A stretch of DNA of 43,366 nucleotides. Source: Sedimentisphaerales bacterium (GTDB lineage Bacteria; Planctomycetota; Phycisphaerae; Sedimentisphaerales; Anaerohalosphaeraceae). Under the pieces are notes generated by a model. That model was not told the origin of the DNA. It was given only the letters and a program-made list of their open reading frames with translations, and ran no database searches. The stretch covers positions 1-43,366 of the forward strand of contig JAFGPC010000159.1 in assembly GCA_016926155.1 (NCBI GenBank), given 5' to 3'. The translations under genes were made by a program, and so were the position numbers. This document shows, in pieces, positions 6,947 to 15,742 of the stretch (its first letter is position 1; every line of letters starts with the position of its first letter).

Positions 6947-8140
6947 TTACCTGCTGTGAATATATTCTGGTTGCCTTTTTGATATTATGTCTTTTTTTTG
7001 CAAAGCAAAGGTAGATAATGCTAGTAACATATTTGCTTGCCCCCATGCCATATAAGCTATTCGATTTGTGAATAGAGGCCATTTCTGATAATAGTATATA
7101 CCTTTGTTCTCATCATACATGTTTCTGTTCGTCCACTCTGCTATTCTTTCTGCAATCCATAAAGCATTCCGACTGAACATTGCGTATTGTGAAAAGGCCA
7201 AAATTCCTTCAGCTTGATTATGAATATCCACCGGATATTTTCGCGAGAGCCTGAATCGCGAGCAACCATCCTTGGTAAATAGATACTGTCTGTAGAAGTC
7301 GAAGCCTTTATCCATAGCAGTTGCAAAAAGTGTATTCACTCCATTTGTGGCTGATTGATAATCACATAACCCTTCAAGAACAAAACCCTGGTGAAAATCA
7401 ATTTGCGTTCTCTCATACGGTGAACCTGCCATGTAAGGCCATGCGCCATTATTGAATTGATGACTTATCAACTCTCTAAGAATATTTGTAGCAAGATCAT
7501 ACAATTTCTTATCTTTCGTGATCGAGTAGACAAGACTTAACGCACCTGCTGTCATGGAATAAACATTAAGGATCGATCTTGGTTGTCCTGAAGCATAAAT
7601 AATATGAATACCGTTATCTCTAGGAACAACATGTTTTTCCACAATGACATGGGTAAATTCTTTGGCCTTTGTTAGATCGCTATCAAAACCAAAGCAAACA
7701 TGGCCTCGAATTAAACCTTTGATTGCTAGCATTGTACCCAATGTTGAAAGGCCGTTTCTGCTAGCCAGCCAGTTTCGCATTTGATAATCGTAACTCCCGC
7801 CGAGACCCCCTCCGGGAAGTTCTTTTTGTAAAAGGAAGTCACGACATTCAATGTATTTTTCTTCATACTCTGACTTCCTAGTAAGTTCATAGAGGTTGCA
7901 ATATGCTGTAAGCAATAATGCTAGCGTTTTCGTATGTTGATATTTTTGAATGGCAAGAAGTGGTCGGGCATTAATAGGTGACATTTTATTAAGATGTGTT
8001 GTCAGAAGACGAACTGCTTTTGTTTTTTTAAGCAATCCAAAGCGAGTGTTCAATCCATCATATGGCTCATTCCCGCAGTATTTTTCGTCAGTTATATACT
8101 TGTCTAGCTGTCGGATAACGGTGTTGAGGTCAGGAGTCAT
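6947..8140 (-). CDS. Toroid-fold (alpha/alpha) protein of polysaccharide loci
   Basis: The 397 residues look like a helical-hairpin toroid of the six-hairpin glycosidase, lyase or epimerase type. Repeated helical pairs carry Trp, Tyr and Gly-rich turns such as LPGGGLGGSYDYQMRNW (about 109-125), NNGAWPYMAGS (about 236-246), IDFHQGFVLEGL and the C-terminal GIYYYQKWP and YMAWGQANMLLALS. There is no signal peptide. I do not recognise a characterised family; database relatives of this kind in such loci are sometimes named after unrelated enzymes. It could be an epimerase or lyase acting on a precursor. Its ATG overlaps the end of the glycosyltransferase remnant by 11 bases, as expected for translational coupling to a once-complete upstream gene. 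Confidence 0.6.
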   Translation of the reverse strand: MTPDLNTVIRQLDKYITDEKYCGNEPYDGLNTRFGLLKKTKAVRLLTTHLNKMSPINARPLLAIQKYQHTKTLALLLTAYCNLYELTRKSEYEEKYIECRDFLLQKELPGGGLGGSYDYQMRNWLASRNGLSTLGTMLAIKGLIRGHVCFGFDSDLTKAKEFTHVIVEKHVVPRDNGIHIIYASGQPRSILNVYSMTAGALSLVYSITKDKKLYDLATNILRELISHQFNNGAWPYMAGSPYERTQIDFHQGFVLEGLCDYQSATNGVNTLFATAMDKGFDFYRQYLFTKDGCSRFRLSRKYPVDIHNQAEGILAFSQYAMFSRNALWIAERIAEWTNRNMYDENKGIYYYQKWPLFTNRIAYMAWGQANMLLALSTFALQKKDIISKRQPEYIHSR

Positions 8141-8405
8141 GATTCAACCGTTTATCTTCCACGATACTGATATAGATTGATTCAAGCCGTGTTAACACCT
8201 TCAATGCAGCAAATTTTTCTATTGCATATCGGTGATTGTATTCACCCATTCGCCAGCATAATTTGGGTGAGTTAATCAACTTTGCAATATATTTAGCAAA
8301 AAATATGTGGATCCATACTTTCGATAATAAAGTCCATCGCTTCCAGAACAAAATTTGACTTTCCTTCTCTATAAGGAGGTAAAAGGCATAGAACACCTCG
8401 AACAA
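8130..8405 (-). pseudogene. C-terminal remnant of a GT4 glycosyltransferase
   Basis: The 91-codon frame ends with a sequence typical of the last 45 residues of GT4 enzymes: AKYIAKLINSPKLCWRMGEY followed by a Tyr-Ala-rich helix and TRLESIY. The donor-binding motifs and the whole N-terminal half are missing. An in-frame stop (TAG) lies 10 codons above the nominal TTG start, and no clear ribosome binding site is seen. The frame overlaps the next gene by 11 bases. About 210 bases between it and the next intact glycosyltransferase gene show no readable coding. I take it as the tail of a decayed gene, possibly the same one whose head survives at 9778-10044. Confidence 0.6.
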
Positions 8406-8617
8406 AAACTCGTATTTGTTCTTCGCCTTCTACTCACCCAGTTTATCTATAAACGAAAACACTATTTAATTCAAGGTATATATGGGCACAAAACATCCCA
8501 AACTAATGCGAATTCCCTTTTCAAACAATTGCATCACAGTTGACTTGCGAATTTGGCACCCTGTGCTTGACGAGACTGGTTAGCTCTTATGAGAGTCTTG
8601 GCCGGGATTTAACCAAT

Positions 8618-9694
8618 CTACTGCCCATTGAACGATAATACGTATTGGACAGCTTCAAGAAAACCATTGAACATCCGTTCAATAGATGCTTCTTTCTTAT
8701 AAGTAAAAATGGCGCACTTAGCCATCTGAGAACGACGTGAATTATCGTTCAGCAATGTCGTAAGAGTATCCGCCAATAGATCTACCTTCCCAGCCGGAAC
8801 ACGAATACCATTTTCGCCGTTCTTCAGATACATGATCTCAGGCCCATGGTTCTCCAGGTTTTCTGTCACAAATGGAAGGCTACATGCCATAGCATCTACT
8901 ATGTTAAGGCCCACACATCCCGGACAACAGTATATATCACATGCGCTCATGAGTTCAAGCAGTTCATTGCCATAAAGCTTAGGGATATGCATAACTCCGC
9001 AAGGAAGTCTTTCAGGTAATACGTTTTCAATATCGGGACCAATTAAAATAACGCCCACTTTCTGATTGTCCATAATACTTACAGCATTCAATAAATCAGG
9101 GATGCGCTTACGAACTTGCATTCTTCCAGTAAATACAATATTTTTTTCGGTCTTGATGTTATACTTTGCTAAAATCATAGAACGTACCTTATGAGATAGC
9201 AGTGGGGGTGATTGAACGAGGCATAGTGTATTGTTGGCAATAAATATTTTTCTCCAATACCTCTTGGCAATGTTTTGCCTGAGATGATCACCATAGAGAA
9301 TGATGGCATGACAGAATCGATGCAAAAGACAATACACGGGACGCCATGAATTCTTGTGAGTCAGATTTATTCCGTGACCCCAATAGATGACTTTGATATT
9401 TAAAAACTGCATAGCCAATATAAACGGAAAGACGAAATAATTGTGAATACCCGTGAAAAGAATGACGACTTCAGGCCGAACCTTTCGAACGACTGCCAGC
9501 CAACTCCATAAATTCATATTTATCTTGTGAGAAGTGACATTGCAGAGCGACAAATGATCGCTCTGGATCGATTCACAAGCGATCAAAAAAGAGATGTTAT
9601 CCTCTTCAAACCGCTTAGCAAAATAATTGTAAATCGGGACGCGATAGTGCTGAACTATTCCTGCATGTAACAATAGAACCCGTTTCCCGTTCAT
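8618..9694 (-). CDS. Glycosyltransferase, GT4-like
   Basis: The 358-residue protein starts with RVLLLHAGIVQHYRVPIYNY, the N-terminal strand and loop of GT-B enzymes that read 'listen, come, go' of the acceptor side. Later blocks are IYWGHGINLT (about 104-113), IVFTGRMQVRKRIPDLL (about 182-198), VGVILIGPD, YGNELLELMSACDIYCCPG (about 233-251) and VDAMACSLPFV, where the usual EAM is DAM. It should transfer a sugar to the lipid-linked repeat unit. It lies between a head and a tail fragment of another glycosyltransferase, so it may have been inserted into, or recombined with, an older gene. Confidence 0.85.
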   Translation of the reverse strand: MNGKRVLLLHAGIVQHYRVPIYNYFAKRFEEDNISFLIACESIQSDHLSLCNVTSHKINMNLWSWLAVVRKVRPEVVILFTGIHNYFVFPFILAMQFLNIKVIYWGHGINLTHKNSWRPVYCLLHRFCHAIILYGDHLRQNIAKRYWRKIFIANNTLCLVQSPPLLSHKVRSMILAKYNIKTEKNIVFTGRMQVRKRIPDLLNAVSIMDNQKVGVILIGPDIENVLPERLPCGVMHIPKLYGNELLELMSACDIYCCPGCVGLNIVDAMACSLPFVTENLENHGPEIMYLKNGENGIRVPAGKVDLLADTLTTLLNDNSRRSQMAKCAIFTYKKEASIERMFNGFLEAVQYVLSFNGQ

Positions 9695-9777
9695 TTTTAA
9701 TATCTCTTTAGTTGAAAGGATTGGGGAGTTTTTTTATGTGACCAGAATAAAGGCAACAGCATACGAATAGTAGTTTT

Positions 9778-10044
9778 CTAAAAAATAGAGGGGCTAATTC
9801 TATTGGATACTATATTGAATAAGGTTCCGCATATACTGACGATCGAAAGAAACCACACCGTCGTATTTAATAGAGAGAAATTGGCTTCAGATGGCTTAAT
9901 AAGAGAGAATCCCTCGATGGGATCGGAAGAAGTATGTACAGACAAATCAATATCCTTTATGCTATTCAGTTTGTTCAGCACGCCCAACCTATAATGCGGG
10001 AAATATCGTCCAAACATGCCAATATGTATAGGTTTAGCACTCAA
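9778..10044 (-). pseudogene. N-terminal remnant of a glycosyltransferase
   Basis: The 88-codon frame begins SAKPIHIGMFGRYFPHYRLG and continues VLNKLNSIKDIDLSVHTSSD, the typical first 90 residues of a GT-B sugar transferase, then stops at TAG 9780-9778. A complete enzyme would need about 270 further residues. The start is TTG with an in-frame TAA just before it. Reading past the stop gives about 30 more codons without glycosyltransferase motifs. I take it as a truncated gene. Confidence 0.6.
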
Positions 10045-10102
10045 TTAATTACCCTCTGCCGTAAATCGTTGTGAGATTTCTGCGTTCTGCGACTGTAAAG
10101 CG

Positions 10103-10864
10103 CTACGTAAACAGATCAGCCTTAAGGGCGAGTTCCAGTAAATATTCCAGAGATGTTCCTGCCTTCCCATCAACGATTCTACCATTATTGTTTAGCATAG
10201 GGTGTATCATTATCTCACAACTGTTCTTTCTCGTTGTAGAACGCACTCGTTGCGAGTAGACAAGGTAGTCATATATTGACCCGAACAATTTTGTTCGGCC
10301 CAGCTTCCGCCGTCTTAATCTCGCATTGAAGAAAGCGGCGTATAACTTCCTATGAATACTGCATGAATCGCTTATGTTTCTCATTATGCGAACGTTAGGA
10401 ATTTGAAACTGCCGAACAAGGGGAAGAATTGCCTCCATAATACCCCATTCTTCATGAAAGTGGTGATGAGAGTCGAGATGGCTAAGCGGTAGTCCTGCCC
10501 TGCGACATTTCTCAATCTGGGCCACGATTTCGCTGGTTACCGCACTTTTCTCTCTCTTGTTTAGAGAAAAGAACTTCTGATTTTTCGGCCTCGGTCTGAA
10601 GAAACCGTCTGAATTACAGAATCGTATCTCACGTTTTATAGCATCAGTAAGTGGCTTGCCCTCGCTCAAAACAACATGAATGCCAATATAGTCTGTAAGT
10701 TTATGTTCGTGAGCAATTTGGCAGGCTTCCTCAAATCCTGGCATGTTTGCCATGATTGTAGCAGACGAAATCCAATGATTTGTGAAGCAATGAAGGACTG
10801 CTATGTTCACGGATGAACTCTTACCGAAATCATCTGCATTAATGATGTTAAGTCCAGTATACAT
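10103..10864 (-). CDS. ChbG/HpnK-family (YdjC-like) carbohydrate deacetylase
   Basis: The family removes acetyl groups from N-acetylated sugars in the cytoplasm using a metal ion. The metal and catalytic residues are present: NADDFG (9-14, Asp11-Asp12), IGIHVVLS (60-67, His63), SHLDSHHHFH (128-137) and the C-terminal MIHPM (near 216-220). At 253 residues the length is normal. Known substrates are diacetylchitobiose, and in hopanoid synthesis HpnK acts on N-acetylglucosaminyl lipids. In this locus the substrate may be a lipid-linked GlcNAc or ManNAc, giving a free amino group in the polymer, which is inference. Confidence 0.85.
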   Translation of the reverse strand: MYTGLNIINADDFGKSSSVNIAVLHCFTNHWISSATIMANMPGFEEACQIAHEHKLTDYIGIHVVLSEGKPLTDAIKREIRFCNSDGFFRPRPKNQKFFSLNKREKSAVTSEIVAQIEKCRRAGLPLSHLDSHHHFHEEWGIMEAILPLVRQFQIPNVRIMRNISDSCSIHRKLYAAFFNARLRRRKLGRTKLFGSIYDYLVYSQRVRSTTRKNSCEIMIHPMLNNNGRIVDGKAGTSLEYLLELALKADLFT

Positions 10865-11168
10865 CTTTTTTCTGGTCCTGCGTTTTTTCTGACTTTCTGC
10901 CCATTGCTTAACGCAGTGTCGTATATCAACGGAAAGTCAATACATGGGTGGAAGCAAGGGTTTTGTATACAGGAAAACGATAATAAGGAAAATATTCTTA
11001 TATAGTAGCGACACGAAATTTGGTCGTCATACAATATAACTCACCCGAAACAACCATTTGAAAGTTCGATTTTAACTTGTTTATACTGTAAGAATATAGA
11101 GTTGTTTTACTTCTTTCCTTCACCAATAAATCGTGCCGTGCCACTATTTGTATTTGGCTTACCCAGTA
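10865..11168. other. Intergenic, AT-rich, nothing recognised
   Basis: A 75-codon minus-strand ORF (10807-11034) covers part of this stretch but overlaps the deacetylase start, has no domain and no ribosome binding site. No strong hairpin or near-consensus promoter was found. The gap coincides with a visible change from AT-rich genes below to more GC-rich genes above. Confidence 0.5.
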
Positions 11169-12038
11169 TTACCAGAGCCATGGAAACAAAACACGAACAT
11201 ATATCTTTAGCCAATACAATGGCCACAAAAAACCTGTGTGACGCTTTGTGAAAATGAGCCATTCCTTGGGCGGAAGCCCTTTAGGACTGTTCATAATTCG
11301 TATACGATCCAATAGACGCATGCTTGGCAGAGTCCAACCAGCCGCTGGGTTAGCAGAACACTCACCAATATAATTGGGTGCCATCCAGATAGAAATTCCC
11401 TTTGCTCTGGCGCGCAGTCCATAATCGACATCCCCCCTCGTATGGATGAACTCTGGGCTGAGATTGCCTAATCTAGTGACAACCTCTCGCGGAACAAGAA
11501 CCAGATTGCCATTCATAGTATCACAAGGCAAAACCCTATCTCCCGGTAACCGTGGTTGATCCGGAAGTCTGGAGCGTCGGTTGCGTTTAATCCGTCCGCC
11601 ATAGGTATGCTTTCCGGTTTTCGGATCGCGGCAAGAGCCAACGATAATCCCGTCATGGCCCTCGCTTGCGCGGACTTCACATGCTGTGGCCAGCATCGTC
11701 TCAAACGCACCAGACAACAGAATCGTATCATCATTCAGCCATAGGTAAGCGTCATAATCCTCCTTCATCGCTTCTGTCCATGCAAAGCGCATACCCCCGC
11801 ACCAATAGAGATTGCCATCTCCCTGCAGAACGCGCACGCCGGGGAATTGCTTGCGTACGGCGTCCCCCGTACCGTCGGTGCAACCGTCGTCCACCAGATA
11901 CACTTGAATCCCCACGCAATCGGGTAAACTCTGATCAAAGAGCGCCCGCAAACACGCCAAACTCTTCTCCCGCCGGTTATGACAAGTGATGAGAACGGCG
12001 ATGCGTTTGATGGATGATGTTTGAATGGGACTGTGCAT
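11169..12038 (-). CDS. GT2-family glycosyltransferase
   Basis: The 289-residue protein has the GT-A fold of family 2: IAVLITCHNRREKSLACLRA near the start, QVYLVDDGCTDGTGDAV (about 48-64), LYWCGGMRFAWTEAM and the DxD-type metal site in YLWLNDDTILLSGAF (about 100-114). The later part has GDVDYGLRARAKG, typical of rhamnosyl- and galactofuranosyl-like members. The C-terminus is aromatic (FLWPLYWLKIYVRVLFPWLW) and may touch the membrane. I chose ATG 12038; a TTG at 12044 would overlap the upstream stop. It closely follows the polymerase-like gene. Confidence 0.9.
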   Translation of the reverse strand: MHSPIQTSSIKRIAVLITCHNRREKSLACLRALFDQSLPDCVGIQVYLVDDGCTDGTGDAVRKQFPGVRVLQGDGNLYWCGGMRFAWTEAMKEDYDAYLWLNDDTILLSGAFETMLATACEVRASEGHDGIIVGSCRDPKTGKHTYGGRIKRNRRSRLPDQPRLPGDRVLPCDTMNGNLVLVPREVVTRLGNLSPEFIHTRGDVDYGLRARAKGISIWMAPNYIGECSANPAAGWTLPSMRLLDRIRIMNSPKGLPPKEWLIFTKRHTGFLWPLYWLKIYVRVLFPWLW

Positions 12039-12040
12039 GT

Positions 12041-13384
12041 TCAAGACTCGTAAAAAGGTTTGTCAATAACAAACCGTAATGGTTTCGGGCGGGACTGGAC
12101 GATCACTATTCCGCGTGAGACTGACGGCGCGGCGGAAGAACTCAGAAATGCAAGGCCAATAAATATAGGAAAGCCCAGGAAACACTCGCCTTGGAGTTCC
12201 AACAAGAGAATACCGCAGATCAACATGGCGGCAAGCCGATTGCCCCCGGAAAGCCGCCAAAAGCCGAGATAGACGGCGATAAACCATGTCAAGAAGCCAA
12301 TAATGCCGAATTTGGCTGTAAAGTCCGACATGCCGTTGCCCATTCCTTCGGAACTTTCCATGCCGGGATGCAGGGAATAACGCGTGTTTGAATGAAGTCC
12401 CCATCCAGTCAGTGGCCGTTTTTGGATGTATTCCCAGTCAAAAACAATTGAACCAATGCGTCCGCGATGCCAGCTTCCCTCACGTCGATCGAGTACATCC
12501 AATTGTTTGTTGATCTTCTCTTCGAGGAATGGAAGTGTCTTGTAAGCATAGAAGCCGCCGCCAATTAGTAGCGGGAGAACAAGATATACCCCAACAAGAA
12601 TTCGGAAGACCGTTTGTTTTTCTTGTTGCGCCCGCCAGTCGTAGTGCAGAAAGGGAATCAGGATCAGCGCAATGTATCCTGTGGTAGAAAGAGTCGAGAG
12701 TACGGCGGCGCAGAGGATCAACAAGGAGTAAACATACTGCTTTTGAGACATGTCATTTTTGATAAAGGCTAGAAAGATGAGTGCAAGGATCAGATATCCC
12801 TGAAACGCGCCCGGTTCCCAGAACATGCCAAAATTGCGAGGAGAAAAATCCCCGAAGAAAGTATGCAGGAACAAAGGGCGTCTAGTTATACTGGCTGTGC
12901 CCAATAATTCCGCCACGCGGGAGATTATGCCCTCCACGCTGATTCCCGCTGCCGATAAGAGAAGATAGGGGATATAAAACGCACAGCTAAGCAAGGCCAG
13001 TCCAACCATAGCACGAACGAAAGCGAGCGGGAGATTGTGCACCAGGCGAATCAGGGCGTATCCAATAAACAACCGAACAAAAAAACCGGCCATAGTTACA
13101 AAGGGGTAGAAGGAGAAACCAATGCATTGTATCAGAAGAATAGTCGCAAAAATACTCGCGACAATAATAAAATCTAAAGAGAAGATATGCCTAGTCCGCC
13201 GGATAAGCAAAAAACCGAAAAACAGCGTCAGGAGTACCAATTGCGGTTCCACTGGAAACATACGTCCCGGCGCCGGATTCCCCGAATAGACAAGTGCGAG
13301 AATAACTAGGCCCAAGTCTTTCCAAGAAGAAGCGGTTTCCGCTTTCTTGAAATATAAAACATTTCGCAACCGGCTATCGACCAT
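12041..13384 (-). CDS. O-antigen ligase/polymerase-like membrane protein (Wzy-like)
   Basis: The 447 residues form about ten to twelve membrane helices with one larger outside loop (about 280-350) that contains LDRREGSWHRGRIG and RPLTGWGLHSNTRYSLH, in the place where Wzy_C-type proteins keep catalytic Arg and His residues. It probably joins or ligates lipid-linked repeat units on the outer face of the inner membrane. A second such protein with TPR repeats is encoded at 21145-23802, so one may polymerise and the other ligate, or one may be specific for this repeat unit. The ATG overlaps the end of the acyltransferase remnant by 11 bases. Confidence 0.8.
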   Translation of the reverse strand: MVDSRLRNVLYFKKAETASSWKDLGLVILALVYSGNPAPGRMFPVEPQLVLLTLFFGFLLIRRTRHIFSLDFIIVASIFATILLIQCIGFSFYPFVTMAGFFVRLFIGYALIRLVHNLPLAFVRAMVGLALLSCAFYIPYLLLSAAGISVEGIISRVAELLGTASITRRPLFLHTFFGDFSPRNFGMFWEPGAFQGYLILALIFLAFIKNDMSQKQYVYSLLILCAAVLSTLSTTGYIALILIPFLHYDWRAQQEKQTVFRILVGVYLVLPLLIGGGFYAYKTLPFLEEKINKQLDVLDRREGSWHRGRIGSIVFDWEYIQKRPLTGWGLHSNTRYSLHPGMESSEGMGNGMSDFTAKFGIIGFLTWFIAVYLGFWRLSGGNRLAAMLICGILLLELQGECFLGFPIFIGLAFLSSSAAPSVSRGIVIVQSRPKPLRFVIDKPFYES

Positions 13385-13610
13385 GATTTAGCTCCCGGAT
13401 GACGCGCGCAGGCATTCCTCCAGTCAATACTCCGGCAGGTAACGAGCCGGCGACTACGCTATTAGCCGCTACAACCGTTCCCCTGCCTATCGTGCAGCCT
13501 TTGAGCACCACCACGTTCAAGATCGTTGAAGTTCCAAATCGCATTCGAAGGAAACTTGTCGGAGATTGCCACGGCAGCAAAACGCGGTCATTGTTTAATG
13601 AAGATTCCAT
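13374..13610 (-). pseudogene. Headless hexapeptide acyltransferase
   Basis: The 78-codon frame ends in a clear left-handed beta-helix tail, LKGCTIGRGTVVAANSVVAG followed by SLPAGVLTGGMPARVI, which is how sugar O-acetyltransferases end. The N-terminal two thirds, including the catalytic His region, are missing, and the first 25 residues do not fit the family. The frame starts inside the 3' end of the FkbM methyltransferase gene (23-base overlap). It is most likely a truncated gene left by recombination; a functional mini-protein is less likely because a single coil cannot make the trimer active site. Confidence 0.6.
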
Positions 13611-14307
13611 CGGCTTGTAACATGTATCCTGTTTTGGGGTCGAAAAATACTGGTTCCAAAGAAACTAATCTGAAGCCCATCTGAGCAAGGCAATCGAGCA
13701 TTTCATCCATAAGCAATCCACCTTGATAAAGCGGAATCAGTGATAATTCCACTTCTATAACATTGGTTCGTTTCAATGTTTCGGCAGCGCCTTGAAGGAC
13801 ATGTATTTCATAGCCTTGAACATCGATCTTAAGATACAAGCTATTAGATCCATTGAATTTCGATAAAAGAGAGTCTAACCTTGCGACCTCCACCTTCTCT
13901 TTACCAACAATGTCGCTGGCCGGCTCTGCTTGGATATGTGCCTTTGTCATCGGAAGGATAGAACTGCTTGTCTTGTGACGCGACACATTGATTTCAATCG
14001 TGCCATCGCAATCGCCAATCGCCATGTTCACACAGGTCCAGAGCGGATCGCCAGCCGCGCGCTGTTGCAACGCATGAAACGACTGAGGCAAAGGTTCGAA
14101 AGAAATAATACGTCCACGATAACCCATTTTGCGCAAAGTTGGAGGGTAGGTTCCTTCATTGGCGCCAATGTCCAATAACAGATCGATACCTTGGAAATCG
14201 AATATTTTCGCTCGTCTGAGAGAAACGAAGTTTTTTGAGTTGTATTGAAGGAAGTCATACCCCGCAATTTGAAACAGTCGATGAGCCATTATCTTGAAAT
14301 ATTTCAT
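13588..14307 (-). CDS. FkbM-family methyltransferase
   Basis: The 239-residue protein shows the FkbM SAM-binding pattern: LLLDIGANEGTYPPTLRKMG (about 40-59), IISFEPLPQSF (about 64-74), IGDCDGTIEINVS and the family signature around LYLKIDVQGYEIHVLQGA (about 151-168). FkbM enzymes O-methylate hydroxyl groups; in polysaccharide loci they are thought to methylate sugars. I chose ATG 14307, 9 bases after AAGGA, over the GTG at 14313. The 3' end overlaps the headless acyltransferase frame. Confidence 0.88.
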   Translation of the reverse strand: MKYFKIMAHRLFQIAGYDFLQYNSKNFVSLRRAKIFDFQGIDLLLDIGANEGTYPPTLRKMGYRGRIISFEPLPQSFHALQQRAAGDPLWTCVNMAIGDCDGTIEINVSRHKTSSSILPMTKAHIQAEPASDIVGKEKVEVARLDSLLSKFNGSNSLYLKIDVQGYEIHVLQGAAETLKRTNVIEVELSLIPLYQGGLLMDEMLDCLAQMGFRLVSLEPVFFDPKTGYMLQADGIFIKQ

Positions 14308-14351
14308 GGACACATTTCCTTATGCAGATATTGGCAAGTTGCGGCCGCAGA

Positions 14352-15632
14352 TTATAGTAAGGCAACCGTATTATAAATGTCAATCATATCAGTGACAATC
14401 TTCTTTCTACAGTACCGCCTTCGCGCAACATCATGCGCCTTGCTCGATAGCTCCAGTGCCAGTTGATCATCGAGAAAAACACGGCGAATCTGTTCGGCAA
14501 GGATTGCTTCATCGCCTGGAGGGAAGAACAGCCCGGTTTCACCATCGCGAACCATGCTAGGCACCCCACCCACAAAGGAAGCCACCGACGGCGTGCTGAC
14601 CAGCATGGCTTCCGCCAATGAATTGGGACTGTTTTCAATCAGCGACGGTAAAACAAAAACATGTGCCTTTACTAATTCATTTGTCATACCCTGTGCATCG
14701 AGAATTGGTAAGGGGACGATATTGTTTTCTAAGCGTTCGGCCCGGATAAGGCCATTCAAATAACGGGCATATCCGCCTACACGGCAATATTTCCAGAACC
14801 GTTTTACTCCCGAAAGCTTAGGATACAGATTCGCGAGGGGTGACCGAAGGGTAATGTCCGGGAATTCTTTGTGCAGCAGGGCCACGGCCTTGATAAGCAC
14901 ATGAAATCCTTTGAGAGGATATGAAGCGCTTGACGCAAAAATCGAATGTCGCTTGATTTTTCCGATATTCCATTGTCCATTGAAAAAAGGCCGCCGGATC
15001 ATCTCATCACAGTGATAATACCTCGCATTTGGATTCAACCGTCGAGTGTGTGCCTGATCCCAAATCGTTCGACCAATAAAAGCCGAATTTCGGGCAAACA
15101 CCTCACGCTCAAATACGGCCCGTTTGGTCACGCGTAATTGTTGTTCGATCAATCCATCCATACGAACCCAATCACGCAAAGTCCTAGTTGTCAAAATCTC
15201 AAAAAGCGACATGCCACCCCAATAATATCGGCGGACAACATCGAGTATGCCTTGGATGGAAATAACGGTCGGGCAGTTGATATGGCCGCGTGCTGTCAGT
15301 AATCCCTGGAAATTTTCCGTCCCGTGAATGTGTATGACATCTGGAGAAAAATCCTTCACGGCGTTTTGATAAGCTTGGATCAAAGAAACCGGCATGTGGC
15401 CACCGCGAATTGAACTTTTTGAGCAAGGGATGGTGTAATATCGCATCCCCTTAATCATCATATTTTCCTCCCGCCTATCGAATATATTCGTTGCTACTCC
15501 TAGTTCAACTTGTCCATCTTCTACAAGGGCTTCCGCTAATGACGGCATCCACCCACCGCGTGGGGAAGGAACCAGCCCCACAGCGTGCGCATGAGCGGGC
15601 ATAAGCATATTTGTCAACCAGAGTACTTTCAT
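14352..15632 (-). CDS. GT4-family glycosyltransferase
   Basis: The 426-residue GT-B enzyme has an N-terminal half starting MKVLWLTNMLMPAHAHAVG and the acceptor-side VIHIHGTENFQG (about 96-107). The donor half has SIFASSASYPLKGFHVLIKA (about 230-249), FVLPSLIENSPNSLAEAML (about 326-344, with the E-x7-E glutamates) and SFVGGVPSMVRDGETGLFFP. It should add one sugar to the lipid-linked intermediate in the cytoplasm. No clear ribosome binding site precedes the ATG. It stands between the SAM enzyme and another GT4 gene. Confidence 0.9.
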   Translation of the reverse strand: MKVLWLTNMLMPAHAHAVGLVPSPRGGWMPSLAEALVEDGQVELGVATNIFDRREENMMIKGMRYYTIPCSKSSIRGGHMPVSLIQAYQNAVKDFSPDVIHIHGTENFQGLLTARGHINCPTVISIQGILDVVRRYYWGGMSLFEILTTRTLRDWVRMDGLIEQQLRVTKRAVFEREVFARNSAFIGRTIWDQAHTRRLNPNARYYHCDEMIRRPFFNGQWNIGKIKRHSIFASSASYPLKGFHVLIKAVALLHKEFPDITLRSPLANLYPKLSGVKRFWKYCRVGGYARYLNGLIRAERLENNIVPLPILDAQGMTNELVKAHVFVLPSLIENSPNSLAEAMLVSTPSVASFVGGVPSMVRDGETGLFFPPGDEAILAEQIRRVFLDDQLALELSSKAHDVARRRYCRKKIVTDMIDIYNTVALL

Positions 15633-15742
15633 GGAAAGGAACTTCTCATATTGTTATAAAGTTGACTAAAAGACCCTGTAAATACTATTAACCTATTCGG
15701 AGAAAATGTTAAGAATAAACTTTACTCATGCAATACAAAATA

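Noticed and set aside
10807-11034. A 75-codon minus-strand ORF above the deacetylase gene
   Set aside because: It overlaps the deacetylase start in another frame and has no recognisable domain.
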